From positions 1 to 6,940 of the forward strand of contig CADCWH010000107.1 of assembly GCA_902806395.1 (NCBI GenBank): a stretch of DNA of 6,940 nt, in the 5' to 3' direction. Source of the DNA: an uncultured Thermomicrobiales bacterium (GTDB lineage Bacteria > Chloroflexota > Chloroflexia > Thermomicrobiales > UBA6265). Under the pieces are notes generated by a model, which saw only the letters and a program-made list of their open reading frames with translations, was not told where the DNA came from and searched no databases. This document shows, in pieces, positions 1 to 6,940 of the stretch. The position numbers were made by a program, and so were the translations under genes. Each line of letters begins with the position of its first letter. Position 1 is the first letter of the stretch.

Positions 1-361
1 CCATCGGCAGGGTCGGGTCGGCATTGAGGTCCTGGACCCACCAGTCGTCGAGGCGGGCATTGGCGGCCAGTTCGTCCGCGTTGAGGCCGTGCCCGACGAC
101 CCGGCCCAGCGGTAGCACGGCATCCGGCGGCAAGTGCGAGACCCACGAACTCATCAGGTCCAGCACGTCGGCACCGGGCGGCACATGGCGCCGGATCGCC
201 GCCGTGACCGCCGCGACTGCCCCCTCGTCGATGTGATAGACGTAGCGGGGCGATTGGTAGAAGAGCGTGTCGGCGGCCGGGTCCGGACGGTCGAAGGCGT
301 TGGGGGGGAAGGCCGTACCTGCTTCCGACTCCCGCCGCTGGCGGTCATCACTGGTGATCAT
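1..361 (-). CDS. SAM-dependent methyltransferase-like protein, N-terminal part (runs off the left edge)
   Basis: Reading leftwards from ATG at 361-359 gives 120 open codons with no stop before the window edge. The translation carries a family signature: FYQSPRYVYHID (residues 34-45), then VLDLMSSWVSHLP (66-78), then GHGLNADELAAN (90-101) and VQDLNADPTLP (109-119). The LDLMSSW segment sits where the glycine-rich SAM loop (motif I) of class I methyltransferases lies, and the later Asn/Glu and DLN segments resemble motifs II and III of the same fold. From memory this pattern belongs to an uncharacterised methyltransferase-like family found in bacteria, cyanobacteria and plastids; its substrate is unknown to me. 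The start is supported by GGGAG at 374-370, 8 nt upstream. The gene is transcribed away from argG, so it is a divergent neighbour and not part of the arginine unit. The C-terminal half is outside the window. Confidence 0.85.
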   Translation of the reverse strand, partial: MITSDDRQRRESEAGTAFPPNAFDRPDPAADTLFYQSPRYVYHIDEGAVAAVTAAIRRHVPPGADVLDLMSSWVSHLPPDAVLPLGRVVGHGLNADELAANARLDDWWVQDLNADPTLPM

Positions 362-384
362 GGTCCATGCTCCCGGTAGGGTCT

Positions 385-415
385 GGTGGATGGTTACGAC
401 CTTGGTCGTGCCACC
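385..415. repeat. Nested inverted repeat in the methyltransferase leader
   Basis: GGTGG (385-389) pairs with CCACC (411-415), and inside it ACGACC (396-401) pairs with GGTCGT (404-409). It lies about 25 bp upstream of the minus-strand methyltransferase start, so it could be an operator or an mRNA hairpin in that leader. No U-tract follows on either strand. Function is unknown. Confidence 0.4.
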
Positions 416-564
416 GGACATGCCAAGGATGTGCCGCTGTTTTCGGCCAGTGTGGTGGAGGCATCGGCGGGACGGGGTCATCTGGTATCCGTGTGAGTCG
501 AAACCGGGCATGCACGGTCGCGCATAGAAACCCTGTCGGAGCGCCGCTTCCTACGCCGTCCATC

Positions 565-581
565 TCGGACGATCGGTCCGA
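565..581. repeat. Perfect 6-bp dyad, possible operator
   Basis: TCGGAC (565-570) and GTCCGA (576-581) are perfect inverted repeats around GATCG. The same stretch also contains an overlapping dyad, GATCGG (571-576) with CCGATC (578-583). Such symmetry fits a dimeric regulator site, but I cannot assign it to a known regulator, and dyads this short arise by chance in GC-rich DNA. Confidence 0.25.
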
Positions 582-715
582 TCTCCACCCCAATCCCGGC
601 AGGAGTGTTGCCCAGCGGGCTGTCGCTTTGAGACGCCGGGAGCAGCGAGCGGCTTCCCTGTGAGCGTGTGTGATCCACGGTCTCATCCCGCTCGCCAGCG
701 CATCACCGTGTGTGT

Positions 716-740
716 CCGTGGCACGTCGGCACCGTGGCAC
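716..740. repeat. Direct repeat CCGTGGCAC x2, 16-bp period
   Basis: CCGTGGCAC occurs at 716-724 and again at 732-740, start to start 16 bp apart. It ends about 140 bp upstream of the argG -35 box. A tandem 9-mer at this spacing could be a regulator binding site; no known consensus is recognised. Confidence 0.35.
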
Positions 741-877
741 ATGGCGGGACGGGTGCGCAGGAGCGTCGCTCCCGGGCGCCGTTTGGTGCGATCGCCCCGG
801 GATCCTCGCCGTCCCCGGGCGGGACGTAGACGGCGCCACCAAGAGGATTGCCACACTCGTCCGCCTGAACCCCGCCC

Positions 878-906
878 TTGACATGCCGTCCTTCCACCTT
901 TAGGGT
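878..906 (+). promoter_or_regulatory. Housekeeping-type promoter for argG
   Basis: The -35 hexamer TTGACA (878-883) is a perfect consensus match. It is followed by a 17-bp spacer and a -10-like TAGGGT (901-906), which keeps T1, A2 and T6 of TATAAT. In DNA this GC-rich the combination is striking. Transcription would start near 913, giving an argG leader of about 215 nt. Confidence 0.7.
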
Positions 907-1028
907 AGCCGCTGACGCCGTTGGGGGATCGACTGGCGCTGGCCGGGCGAGATCCCTCCCCAGGAAGTGGGATCGGACGACGATGAGACGGACCCTCCGG
1001 CGATTGGGCTGGCCACGTATGCGTACCG

Positions 1029-1053
1029 GCCGAACGGGTGCTCCCCGTTCGGC
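1029..1053 (+). promoter_or_regulatory. Leader hairpin 1 of argG (10-bp perfect stem)
   Basis: GCCGAACGGG (1029-1038) and CCCGTTCGGC (1044-1053) form a perfect 10-bp stem with a 5-nt loop (TGCTC), between the promoter and argG. It looks like the stem of an intrinsic terminator, but no T-run follows, so attenuation, mRNA protection or an incidental structure are all possible. No T-box core is present in this leader. Confidence 0.5.
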
Positions 1054-1067
1054 ATAGACGCGTACCC

Positions 1068-1091
1068 GGACCCGTCGCCTGACGCGGGTCC
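1068..1091 (+). promoter_or_regulatory. Leader hairpin 2 of argG
   Basis: GGACCCG (1068-1074) pairs perfectly with CGGGTCC (1085-1091) across a 10-nt loop, 14 nt downstream of hairpin 1 and 24 nt upstream of the argG Shine-Dalgarno sequence (GGAGG, 1116-1120). With hairpin 1 it makes a structured leader that could modulate argG expression. No known riboswitch is recognised. Confidence 0.4.
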
Positions 1092-1127
1092 ACCGGCCAG
1101 CCGCCCATCGTCCCCGGAGGTTCCCCG

Positions 1128-2432
<1,305 letters not shown>

Positions 2433-2499
2433 TCATGATCGACCCGCGCCTCGTCGGCCCGATCGGCCCGGCCGGGGAGCATGACCCCCGCTCCCCACT

Positions 2500-2546
2500 C
2501 GGGCGACCGGCGCGTCGTCTCCGTACGACGCGCTAGCGGTCGCCCG
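2500..2546 (+). terminator. Large hairpin after argG, probable terminator
   Basis: CGGGCGACCG (2500-2509) plus GCGCGTCGT (2510-2518) pair with ACGACGCGC (2525-2533) plus CGGTCGCCCG (2537-2546). This makes a 19-bp stem broken only by a 3-nt bulge (TAG, 2534-2536), with a 6-nt loop. It starts 68 nt after the argG stop. There is no long T-run, only GTTAG, so it is an atypical intrinsic terminator; a 3'-end mRNA stabiliser is the alternative. It would separate argG from the T-box/argF transcript. Confidence 0.6.
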
Positions 2547-2654
2547 TTAGCGCACCCCCAGACAGACGCAACGACCACACGCATCGTGGCCGGTTCCGTG
2601 CGACGGGACGAACGAGGCCACATCGATCGGGTCATGGGAGCCGTCGGACGCGCG

Positions 2655-2684
2655 TTCGCGGCCCATCCCGCCAGAGGACATGAT
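2655..2684 (+). promoter_or_regulatory. Weak candidate promoter for the T-box/argF transcript
   Basis: TTCGCG (2655-2660), an 18-bp spacer and CATGAT (2679-2684) would start transcription near 2691, about 45 nt before T-box Stem I. The hexamer matches are poor. It is listed because a promoter is expected between the argG hairpin and the riboswitch and nothing better is visible. Confidence 0.2.
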
Positions 2685-2733
2685 GAGTTCGCCGGACCGG
2701 ACAGCCGTCCAGCCCGGCACAGACCCGCGAAGA

Positions 2734-3024
2734 CGGGGAAGAGTACGGATCACGCGCCCGCGAGCGACCTGGGGATGGTGGGAGCCCAGGGCAGGGAACG
2801 TGACCGGAACCGCGCCCCCGAGCGGCCGGCCGAAGAACGACCGCGCCACCGATCCCCCGGGGATCGCCTGGCGAGTCAAGTAGGACCGGGTGGGTGGCTC
2901 CCACGCCAGCAACAGCCGAGAGACCCACGAGACACCGGCATGGCGCCGGCCCGGACATGGTCGTCCGACCCCGTCTCGTGGAAGGAGGGTGGTACCGCGG
3001 GAGCCAACGCCTCTCGCCCCTTCG
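2734..3024 (+). promoter_or_regulatory. T-box riboswitch, apparently tRNA-Arg specific, controlling argF
   Basis: The T-box core AGGGTGGTACCGCG (2986-2999) matches the family consensus; TGGT (2990-2993) would pair with the tRNA acceptor end. Stem I is readable: base CGGGG (2734-2738) with CCCCG (2816-2820); AGTA (2742-2745) opposite GAA (2807-2809) as the loop-E-like specifier loop; helix GG-TCACG/CGTGACC; and distal stem CCTGGG/CCCAGG closing GATGGTGGGAG, the typical tRNA-elbow-binding loop. The codon after GAAC is CGC (2811-2813), an Arg codon followed by a purine. CCACGAGAC (2925-2933) pairs perfectly with GTCTCGTGG (2973-2981) as Stem III just before the T-box. Uncharged tRNA-Arg binding should switch argF on. 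The T-box identity is firm; the specifier reading rests on remembered loop geometry and is less certain. Confidence 0.9.
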
Positions 3025-3090
3025 GTTCGACCGTGGCCACGTGGCCCCCGGTCGGCACGTCGCGTCGTCTGTACGCTCGACGTCGAAGGG
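3018..3090 (+). promoter_or_regulatory. Candidate sequestrator: anti-SD/SD pairing before argF
   Basis: CCCTTCG (3018-3024), at the 3' end of the T-box, is perfectly complementary to CGAAGGG (3084-3090), which contains the argF Shine-Dalgarno. The same CCCCTTC can instead close on GAAGG-A-GG (2981-2988) in the T-box. These two pairings exclude each other. A further hairpin, GACCG (3029-3033) with CGGTC (3049-3053) around GGCC-ACGT-GGCC, sits inside the loop. No U-run is present, so translational sequestration fits better than intrinsic termination. Confidence 0.55.
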
Positions 3091-3101
3091 AACCGACCGC
3101 C

Positions 3102-4265
3102 ATGACCATGTCCGACCTGTCGTTGTCCGATCTCTCCTTCCCAGAGTTGCCCTACGCCGGGTACGAGATCGCCGGGCCACCGCCCACCGTGAGCCCCGCG
3201 GTTCCCCCCGCCCTGCGCCCGGTGCCGCCCGCGCCCGCCTATGATCCCCTCGCCCCGTTGGCCCAGCGCACCGTCTCCCTCGGCGGGCCGATCGTGGTCA
3301 CCCCCCCGACCTTCACCGTCAGCGCCCGGCTGCGGGGTCGGGACGTGCTCAACGACACCGACCTGACCCCGGACGAGATCGGCGAACTCCTGGACACCGC
3401 CGGGCGGCTGAAGCGGCTGCACCGCAAGGGCGAGCCGCATGCCTACCTGCCCGGCAAGACCCTGGGGATGATCTTCCAGCACCCCAGCACGCGGACCCGC
3501 GTCTCGTTCGAGGCGGGGATGACGCAACTCGGCGGCCGGTCGATCTTCCTCGGCGCCTCGGATCTCCAACTTTCCCGGGGCGAGACGATCCCGGACACCG
3601 CCGCGATCCTCAGCCGATACGTCGATGCCATCGTCGCCCGGGTCGCTGACCACGCCGACATCGTCGCCCTGGCCCAGGGAGCCAGCGTGCCGGTCTTCAA
3701 TGGCCTCTCCGACAAGAGTCACCCCCTCCAGGCCCTCAGCGACCTGCTGACGATCAAGGAGCGCACGGGCGACTTGGCCGGGGTGAAACTGGCCTACGTC
3801 GGTGACGGGGACAACAATATGGCGGCGTCGCTGCTGCTGGCCGGTGCGGCGATGGGGGTCCACGTCACGATCGCCGCCCCGGCCGGGCTCCACCCCGACC
3901 CGGGCGTGCTGACCCACGCCCGCTGGCTGGCCGGCACGAGTGGCGTCGGCTCAGGGGCCACGGTCACCGTCACCGATGACCCGATGGCGGCCGTCGCCGG
4001 GGCCGACGTGGTCTACACCGATGTCCACGTCAGCCTGGGCCAGGCCAACGGGGCGGCCCGGGCGGTGGCGCTGGCCCCGTACAAGGTCACCCCGGCGATG
4101 ATGGCCGCGGCCCGGCCGTCGGCGATCTTCATGCACTGCCTGCCGATGCACCGGGGTGAGGAAGTCGACGCGGTGGTTGCCGACGGGGCACAATCCGTGA
4201 TCTTCGAGCAAGCCGAGAACCGACTCCACCTGCAGAAGGCGCTGCTGCTGATGGCCATGTGCTGA
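3102..4265 (+). CDS. argF: Ornithine carbamoyltransferase
   Basis: Transfers the carbamoyl group of carbamoyl phosphate to ornithine, giving citrulline, in the cytoplasm. Of 387 residues, about 71 onwards matches the family: STRTR (129-133, carbamoyl phosphate), HPLQ (207-210), GDGDNN in the second domain, DVHVSLG (ornithine loop, DxxxSMG in typical enzymes) and HCLP (345-348). Residues 1-70 are a Pro/Ala/Ser-rich extension not seen in the usual protein of roughly 310 residues. The ATG at 3102 is chosen because AAGGGA (3086-3091) lies 10 nt upstream and the T-box ends just before it; no later start has a good ribosome site. An ATG at 3108 is a near-equivalent. The Leu for Met in the ornithine loop and His for the usual Trp are mild departures; specificity for ornithine rather than an acylated form is inferred from HPLQ and context. 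A T-box leader controls it. Confidence 0.95.
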   Translation: MTMSDLSLSDLSFPELPYAGYEIAGPPPTVSPAVPPALRPVPPAPAYDPLAPLAQRTVSLGGPIVVTPPTFTVSARLRGRDVLNDTDLTPDEIGELLDTAGRLKRLHRKGEPHAYLPGKTLGMIFQHPSTRTRVSFEAGMTQLGGRSIFLGASDLQLSRGETIPDTAAILSRYVDAIVARVADHADIVALAQGASVPVFNGLSDKSHPLQALSDLLTIKERTGDLAGVKLAYVGDGDNNMAASLLLAGAAMGVHVTIAAPAGLHPDPGVLTHARWLAGTSGVGSGATVTVTDDPMAAVAGADVVYTDVHVSLGQANGAARAVALAPYKVTPAMMAAARPSAIFMHCLPMHRGEEVDAVVADGAQSVIFEQAENRLHLQKALLLMAMC

Positions 4266-4303
4266 CCGGGTCGGCGGTCGACTGAGGGTAGACGGCATCC
4301 ACG

Positions 4304-4318
4304 GGGGATTGGGTCCCC
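4304..4318 (+). promoter_or_regulatory. Small hairpin upstream of lysW
   Basis: GGGGA (4304-4308) and TCCCC (4314-4318) form a 5-bp stem with a TTGGG loop in the 82-nt gap between argF and lysW. It is too short and lacks a T-run, so it is not called a terminator; argF and lysW are probably cotranscribed. Confidence 0.25.
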
Positions 4319-4347
4319 AGAAAGATGGGACACGGATGGAAGGTCAG

Positions 4348-4518
4348 ATGACGGCAGTGGCGGCATGTCCGGAGTGCGCGGCGGAGATCAGCGTGGCGGG
4401 CGTGGAGCAGGGTGAGATCGTGCAGTGCCCGGATTGCGGGTCCGACCTCGAAGTCCTGGGGACCGACCCGGTGACCCTCGGCCTGGCCCCGGAAGAGGGC
4501 GAGGACTGGGGCGAATAG
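4348..4518 (+). CDS. lysW: LysW amino-group carrier protein
   Basis: A 56-residue acidic carrier on which lysine (and in some organisms arginine) intermediates are built, attached through the side-chain carboxyl of its C-terminal Glu. The sequence shows two zinc-binding pairs, CPEC (7-10) and CPDC (27-30), an acidic middle, and the invariant C-terminus EDWGE (52-56) ending in the acceptor Glu. Length fits the family. The start at 4348 leaves six residues before the first Cys, as in known LysW proteins, with GGAAGG (4338-4343) just upstream. An ATG at 4336 (four residues longer) or a TTG at 4309 are alternatives. It lies 82 nt after argF and is followed by a LysX-like gene and lysK, the usual partners. 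All key residues are intact, so the carrier should be functional. Confidence 0.96.
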   Translation: MTAVAACPECAAEISVAGVEQGEIVQCPDCGSDLEVLGTDPVTLGLAPEEGEDWGE

Positions 4519-4763
4519 GGCCGAGGGTATCCGACCGGGCCGCGCGATGTCCGCGACGGGAAACGACGGAGCGCCGGACGACACCCGACTCCGACGGCTG
4601 GATGGGCACGTGGTAAGCGGACCCGGGGCAGGTTCCGACCCGAACGGGCCGGTGGTCTGACGAAACCGAGATGTGGACCAGACGCGACGAGGCAGAGACG
4701 AAGACGATGGCGAGCGGGGCCGGCGAGCGGTGGGTCCCGGTGACATGGACGGGAGATAGCACG
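4519..4763 (+). other. Gap between lysW and the lysX-like gene
   Basis: If the lysX-like gene starts at 4764, this leaves 245 nt without a gene. No convincing promoter, terminator or RNA motif is visible. The reading frame of the lysX-like gene is open back to ATG codons at 4707 and 4671, so the gap may be as short as 152 nt. Confidence 0.4.
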
Positions 4764-5735
4764 GTGGAACAGGCGGTCGGCGTGCTCTGCACGCGGGTTC
4801 GGGTCGAGGAGAAGGGCATCATCGCGGCGCTGGCGGCGGCCGGCATCCCAGCGATCCCCTTCCCGCCGACCGAACTCTGCCTGACCCTGACGCCCGACCC
4901 ATGGCACCCGGACGCCCCCCACGGCACGATCCCCGGCCCAGAGGGCACTTCGCTACCGGTGGTCCTCGACCGCTGCCCGAACCGGGTGGTGGCCGCGACG
5001 ATCCTACCGATCTGGCGCGCCCTGGGCGTCCCGCTGCTGGACGCCGGGCTGGCCGCGACGGGGACCAGGGCATCGGTGGCCAGTGCCCTGGGCGCCGCCC
5101 ACCTGCCCCGGCCGGAGACTCGCCTGGTCTTCGGCGAGGAGGCGGCCCTGGCCGCCGCCCGGGACCTGGTCATCCCCGTCACCCTGCTGCCGATGACCCC
5201 GGGCGACCGCGCCGTGCCACTCTGGGATGACGACACCGTCGAGGCGGTGCTCGAGCATCGGTCCACCCTCGGTTCGGCCCACGACGGGGTCGCCCTGCTC
5301 CAGGCCGGCACCCCGACCGACGCCGAGCGGGCGACGGTGCTGGTGCTGGACGGCACCGCGGTCGCGGCCTCCGGGGCGTCGAGGTTGGGTCACGAGACGC
5401 GGCACCTGGCGGTGGCCGCCGCCGCCGCGCTCGGCGCGACCATCGCTGGGGTCGAGATCGTCGTGGGGCCACACGGCCCGGTGGTCTGGGATGTTCAACC
5501 CGTGCCGGAGCTGAGGGCGATGGCACCATTCGATCATCACCAGACCGACTTGCCGGCCCTGGTCGCGGCCCGACTGCTGGCCCGCTGGCCCGGCGTCTCG
5601 GACATCGCGGTCGTCGCGGGCGCCTCCGGCACACAGGGCCGGGGAATCGTCCCGGTGGGTGTCACGGCGATCGACCTCTCCGGGGGCGTCGAGTTGGCGG
5701 AGGGCATCGCGGATGGTATCCCTCTCGCCGTCTGA
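4764..5735 (+). CDS. lysX: LysX/ArgX-family ATP-grasp homologue with a degraded active site
   Basis: Canonical LysX/ArgX ligates an amino acid to the C-terminal Glu of LysW using ATP. This protein follows the family order: VGVLCTRVRVEEK near the start, VVLDRC, RALGVPLLDA, LPRPETRLVF, AVLEHRSTLGS. The catalytic features are largely gone. The GDK Lys is Arg (GTR, 100-102); the ATP-binding Lys of VLKP is Leu (L142); the GSWGR loop is replaced by a TPGDRA-like stretch; the IQEYV adenine segment reads LQAGT; the HWITNTARGG segment is missing; and the NEVN metal ligands are WDVQ (242-245). The start chosen is GTG at 4764, with GGGAG (4751-4755) 8 nt upstream and a family-like N-terminus; ATG at 4707 or 4671 is possible. 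It is 323 residues, with a C-terminal tail of roughly 40. It overlaps lysK by 23 nt. The frame is open and the composition matches its neighbours, so it is not an ordinary decaying pseudogene. Likely a pseudoenzyme or a strongly diverged ligase. Confidence 0.75.
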   Translation: MEQAVGVLCTRVRVEEKGIIAALAAAGIPAIPFPPTELCLTLTPDPWHPDAPHGTIPGPEGTSLPVVLDRCPNRVVAATILPIWRALGVPLLDAGLAATGTRASVASALGAAHLPRPETRLVFGEEAALAAARDLVIPVTLLPMTPGDRAVPLWDDDTVEAVLEHRSTLGSAHDGVALLQAGTPTDAERATVLVLDGTAVAASGASRLGHETRHLAVAAAAALGATIAGVEIVVGPHGPVVWDVQPVPELRAMAPFDHHQTDLPALVAARLLARWPGVSDIAVVAGASGTQGRGIVPVGVTAIDLSGGVELAEGIADGIPLAV

Positions 5736-6906
5736 GGCGGACGCGGCGACCGGTCATCCCGCTGACCCGGCGATCGGCATGGGGAGCGATCCGGTCAACG
5801 GTGTCGCGGGTTCCCTTGCCGGGGCAACTCCTGCGAGCTTAGGCACGGTGGCCGGGCACGACGCGACGGACCGGGACGACATCGCCCTGCTGGAGGGTCT
5901 AGTCGAGATCGAGTCGCTCTCCGGGGCAGAGGACGCGGCTGTCGGCTACCTGGTTGGGGCCATGGCCGAGCGGGGATTCGACGCCCACATCGACCCGGCT
6001 GGCAACGCGGTCGGCACCGTCGGCACGGGCGAGCGGCGGATCGTCCTCCTCGGCCACATCGACACCGTCCCCGGCCGGATCCCGGTCCGGATCGCGGACG
6101 GTGCCCTGCACGGTCGCGGCAGCGTCGACGCCAAGGGGTCACTGGCGACCTTCGTCGCCGCCTCGACCCGGGCTGCGAGCCGGCTCAACGCCACCGTGAC
6201 CGTGGTCGGCGCGGTCGGCGAGGAGACGATCGGCTCCCCGGGCGCCAGTGAGGTGGCAGGATGGCCCGCGCCAGACGCCTGCGTGATCGGCGAGCCGAGC
6301 GCCTGGGACGCCATATGCCTCGGCTACCGGGGGACGCTGTCGCTCCGGTATGAATTGGTCCGGGACGGGCGCCACTCGGCCGGGCCGGGGAGTACGGTGG
6401 CCGAGGAGGCGATCCGGTTCTGGGAGCGGTTGGGGGTCGAATTGGACCGCCGCAACGCCGGGGCGGGGCGCGATTTCGAGCGGGTCGGCCGCTCGCTCCG
6501 CTCCTTCACGACCCACAGCGACGGCCTGGCCGACACGGCGACCCTAGCGATCGGGCTCCGCCTGCCGCCAGGTGTCGCCGGCGACGAATTGGTGGGCGTG
6601 GCCCAGGCCCTGGCCGACGACGGGAGCGTCACCGCCGACGGGTGCCAACACGGGTACAGGACTGACAAGCGCTCACCGCTGGTCCCCCCCTTCCTGCGGG
6701 CGATCCGGGCGGAGAGCGGCGTGCCCCGGTTCACGGTGAAGCTGGGGACATCGGACATGTCAGTGGTCGGCCCGGCGTGGGGCTGCCCGATCGTCGCCTA
6801 CGGCCCCGGCGACGCCTCGCTCGACCACACGCCCGAAGAGCGCCTACCGCTGGATGACTACCTGCGGGCGATCCGGGTGTTAGAACGGGTCCTGGTGGCG
6901 CTATGA
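5713..6906 (+). CDS. lysK: LysK, [LysW]-lysine/[LysW]-ornithine hydrolase (M20 family)
   Basis: A zinc-type amidohydrolase that releases lysine or ornithine from LysW, the last carrier-bound step. The M20 metal and catalytic residues are all present: GHIDTVPG (H115, D117), GRGSVDAKG (bridging D139), GEE (catalytic E170, metal E171), GEPSAWD (E194) and DHTPEE (H372). The phrases [20 protein letters not shown] and [14 protein letters not shown] are typical of LysK rather than of ArgE or DapE. The ATG at 5713 is selected because GGAGGG (5699-5704) sits 8 nt upstream. It overlaps the lysX-like gene by 23 nt, implying translational coupling. The start gives 397 residues with about 50 low-complexity N-terminal residues beyond the family core; an ATG at 5779 would shorten this but lacks a good ribosome site. 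Whether it works on ornithine, lysine or both cannot be read from sequence; the argF/argG context favours ornithine at least. Confidence 0.93.
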   Translation: MVSLSPSEADAATGHPADPAIGMGSDPVNGVAGSLAGATPASLGTVAGHDATDRDDIALLEGLVEIESLSGAEDAAVGYLVGAMAERGFDAHIDPAGNAVGTVGTGERRIVLLGHIDTVPGRIPVRIADGALHGRGSVDAKGSLATFVAASTRAASRLNATVTVVGAVGEETIGSPGASEVAGWPAPDACVIGEPSAWDAICLGYRGTLSLRYELVRDGRHSAGPGSTVAEEAIRFWERLGVELDRRNAGAGRDFERVGRSLRSFTTHSDGLADTATLAIGLRLPPGVAGDELVGVAQALADDGSVTADGCQHGYRTDKRSPLVPPFLRAIRAESGVPRFTVKLGTSDMSVVGPAWGCPIVAYGPGDASLDHTPEERLPLDDYLRAIRVLERVLVAL

Positions 6907-6940
6907 CGATGACCACGAACGGGACGATGGCCACGTCACC
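6903..6940 (+). CDS. Start of the next operon gene (runs off the right edge)
   Basis: ATG at 6903-6905 overlaps the lysK stop (ATGA), with GGTGG (6894-6898) 4 nt upstream. Only 12 codons are visible, reading [12 protein letters not shown]. Further in-frame ATGs at 6909 and 6927 could be the true start. The overlap suggests cotranscription and coupled translation with lysK. By context it may be another carrier-pathway gene (kinase, reductase, aminotransferase or a second LysX/ArgX), but the visible residues do not identify it. Confidence 0.55.
   Translation, partial: MTMTTNGTMATS

Larger units (their letters stand above)
362..877. other. Divergent intergenic region without a recognisable gene
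   Basis: No open frame here reads like a protein: the candidate translations on both strands are rich in Arg, Ser, Pro and His without any family pattern. The region holds the methyltransferase 5' leader and upstream DNA for argG. Visible structure: a nested dyad at 385-415 (GGTGG/CCACC enclosing ACGACC-TT-GGTCGT); a perfect dyad at 565-581 (TCGGAC, 5-nt loop, GTCCGA); an 8-bp long-range inverted repeat GCGAGCGG (645-652) with CCGCTCGC (688-695); and a 9-bp direct repeat at 716-740. I see no convincing promoter for the methyltransferase gene. Confidence 0.6.

Noticed and set aside
348..884. A 178-codon minus-strand frame in the divergent region
   Set aside because: It overlaps the real methyltransferase start in another frame, and its Arg/Ser/Pro/His-rich translation shows no family features.
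2680..2883. A 67-codon frame with ATGATG after AGAGGAC, as a possible leader peptide
   Set aside because: It overlaps T-box Stem I, whose RNA structure explains the sequence. The translation is Arg/Pro-rich without pattern, and the Arg content reflects GC-rich codons.
2481..3101. Upstream extension of the argF frame to 2481
   Set aside because: The frame happens to stay open through the T-box leader. The extension reads as random Arg/Pro/Ala sequence, and the Shine-Dalgarno and T-box place the start at 3102.
2547..3917. A 456-codon minus-strand open frame across the T-box and argF
   Set aside because: It crosses a structured RNA and a secure gene, and its translation has shadow-like composition with no recognisable motif.

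Overview
The window is GC-rich chromosomal DNA from a bacterium that appears to make arginine, and possibly lysine, on the LysW amino-group carrier protein. A LysW-type cluster, a T-box riboswitch and GC-rich bacterial argG/argF together point to Chloroflexota, perhaps Thermomicrobia (Sphaerobacter-like). The phylum is an inference from gene content and protein character, not from a search.

Layout. Positions 1-361, minus strand: the N-terminal 120 residues of a SAM-dependent methyltransferase-like protein running off the left edge. Positions 362-877: a gene-free divergent region with dyads and a short direct repeat. Positions 878-906: a near-ideal housekeeping promoter (TTGACA, 17 bp, TAGGGT) reading into a leader of about 215 nt with two clear hairpins, then argG (1128-2432). 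A very large hairpin (2500-2546) closes the argG unit. Positions 2734-3024: a T-box riboswitch whose specifier reads as the Arg codon CGC, upstream of argF (3102-4265). Downstream on the same strand are lysW (4348-4518), a LysX/ArgX-like ATP-grasp homologue (4764-5735), lysK (5713-6906, overlapping the previous gene) and the first codons of another gene (6903-6940, ATGA overlap with lysK).

How the genes fit together. In the LysW pathway a LysX/ArgX-type ligase attaches an amino acid to the C-terminal Glu of LysW. A kinase, a reductase and an aminotransferase (not in the window) modify it there, and LysK releases ornithine or lysine. ArgF and ArgG then take ornithine to citrulline and argininosuccinate. 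Placing argG and argF beside lysW/lysK, under an apparently Arg-sensing T-box, suggests that the arginine branch here runs through LysW.

The two observations most worth following are: (1) the LysX-like protein has lost nearly all the ATP/Mg-binding residues of the ATP-grasp fold while keeping the family scaffold and its place between lysW and lysK, so it looks like a pseudoenzyme; (2) the argF T-box has no U-tract terminator, and its 3' CCCCTTCG segment can pair either with the T-box side or with the argF Shine-Dalgarno region, which suggests translational control.
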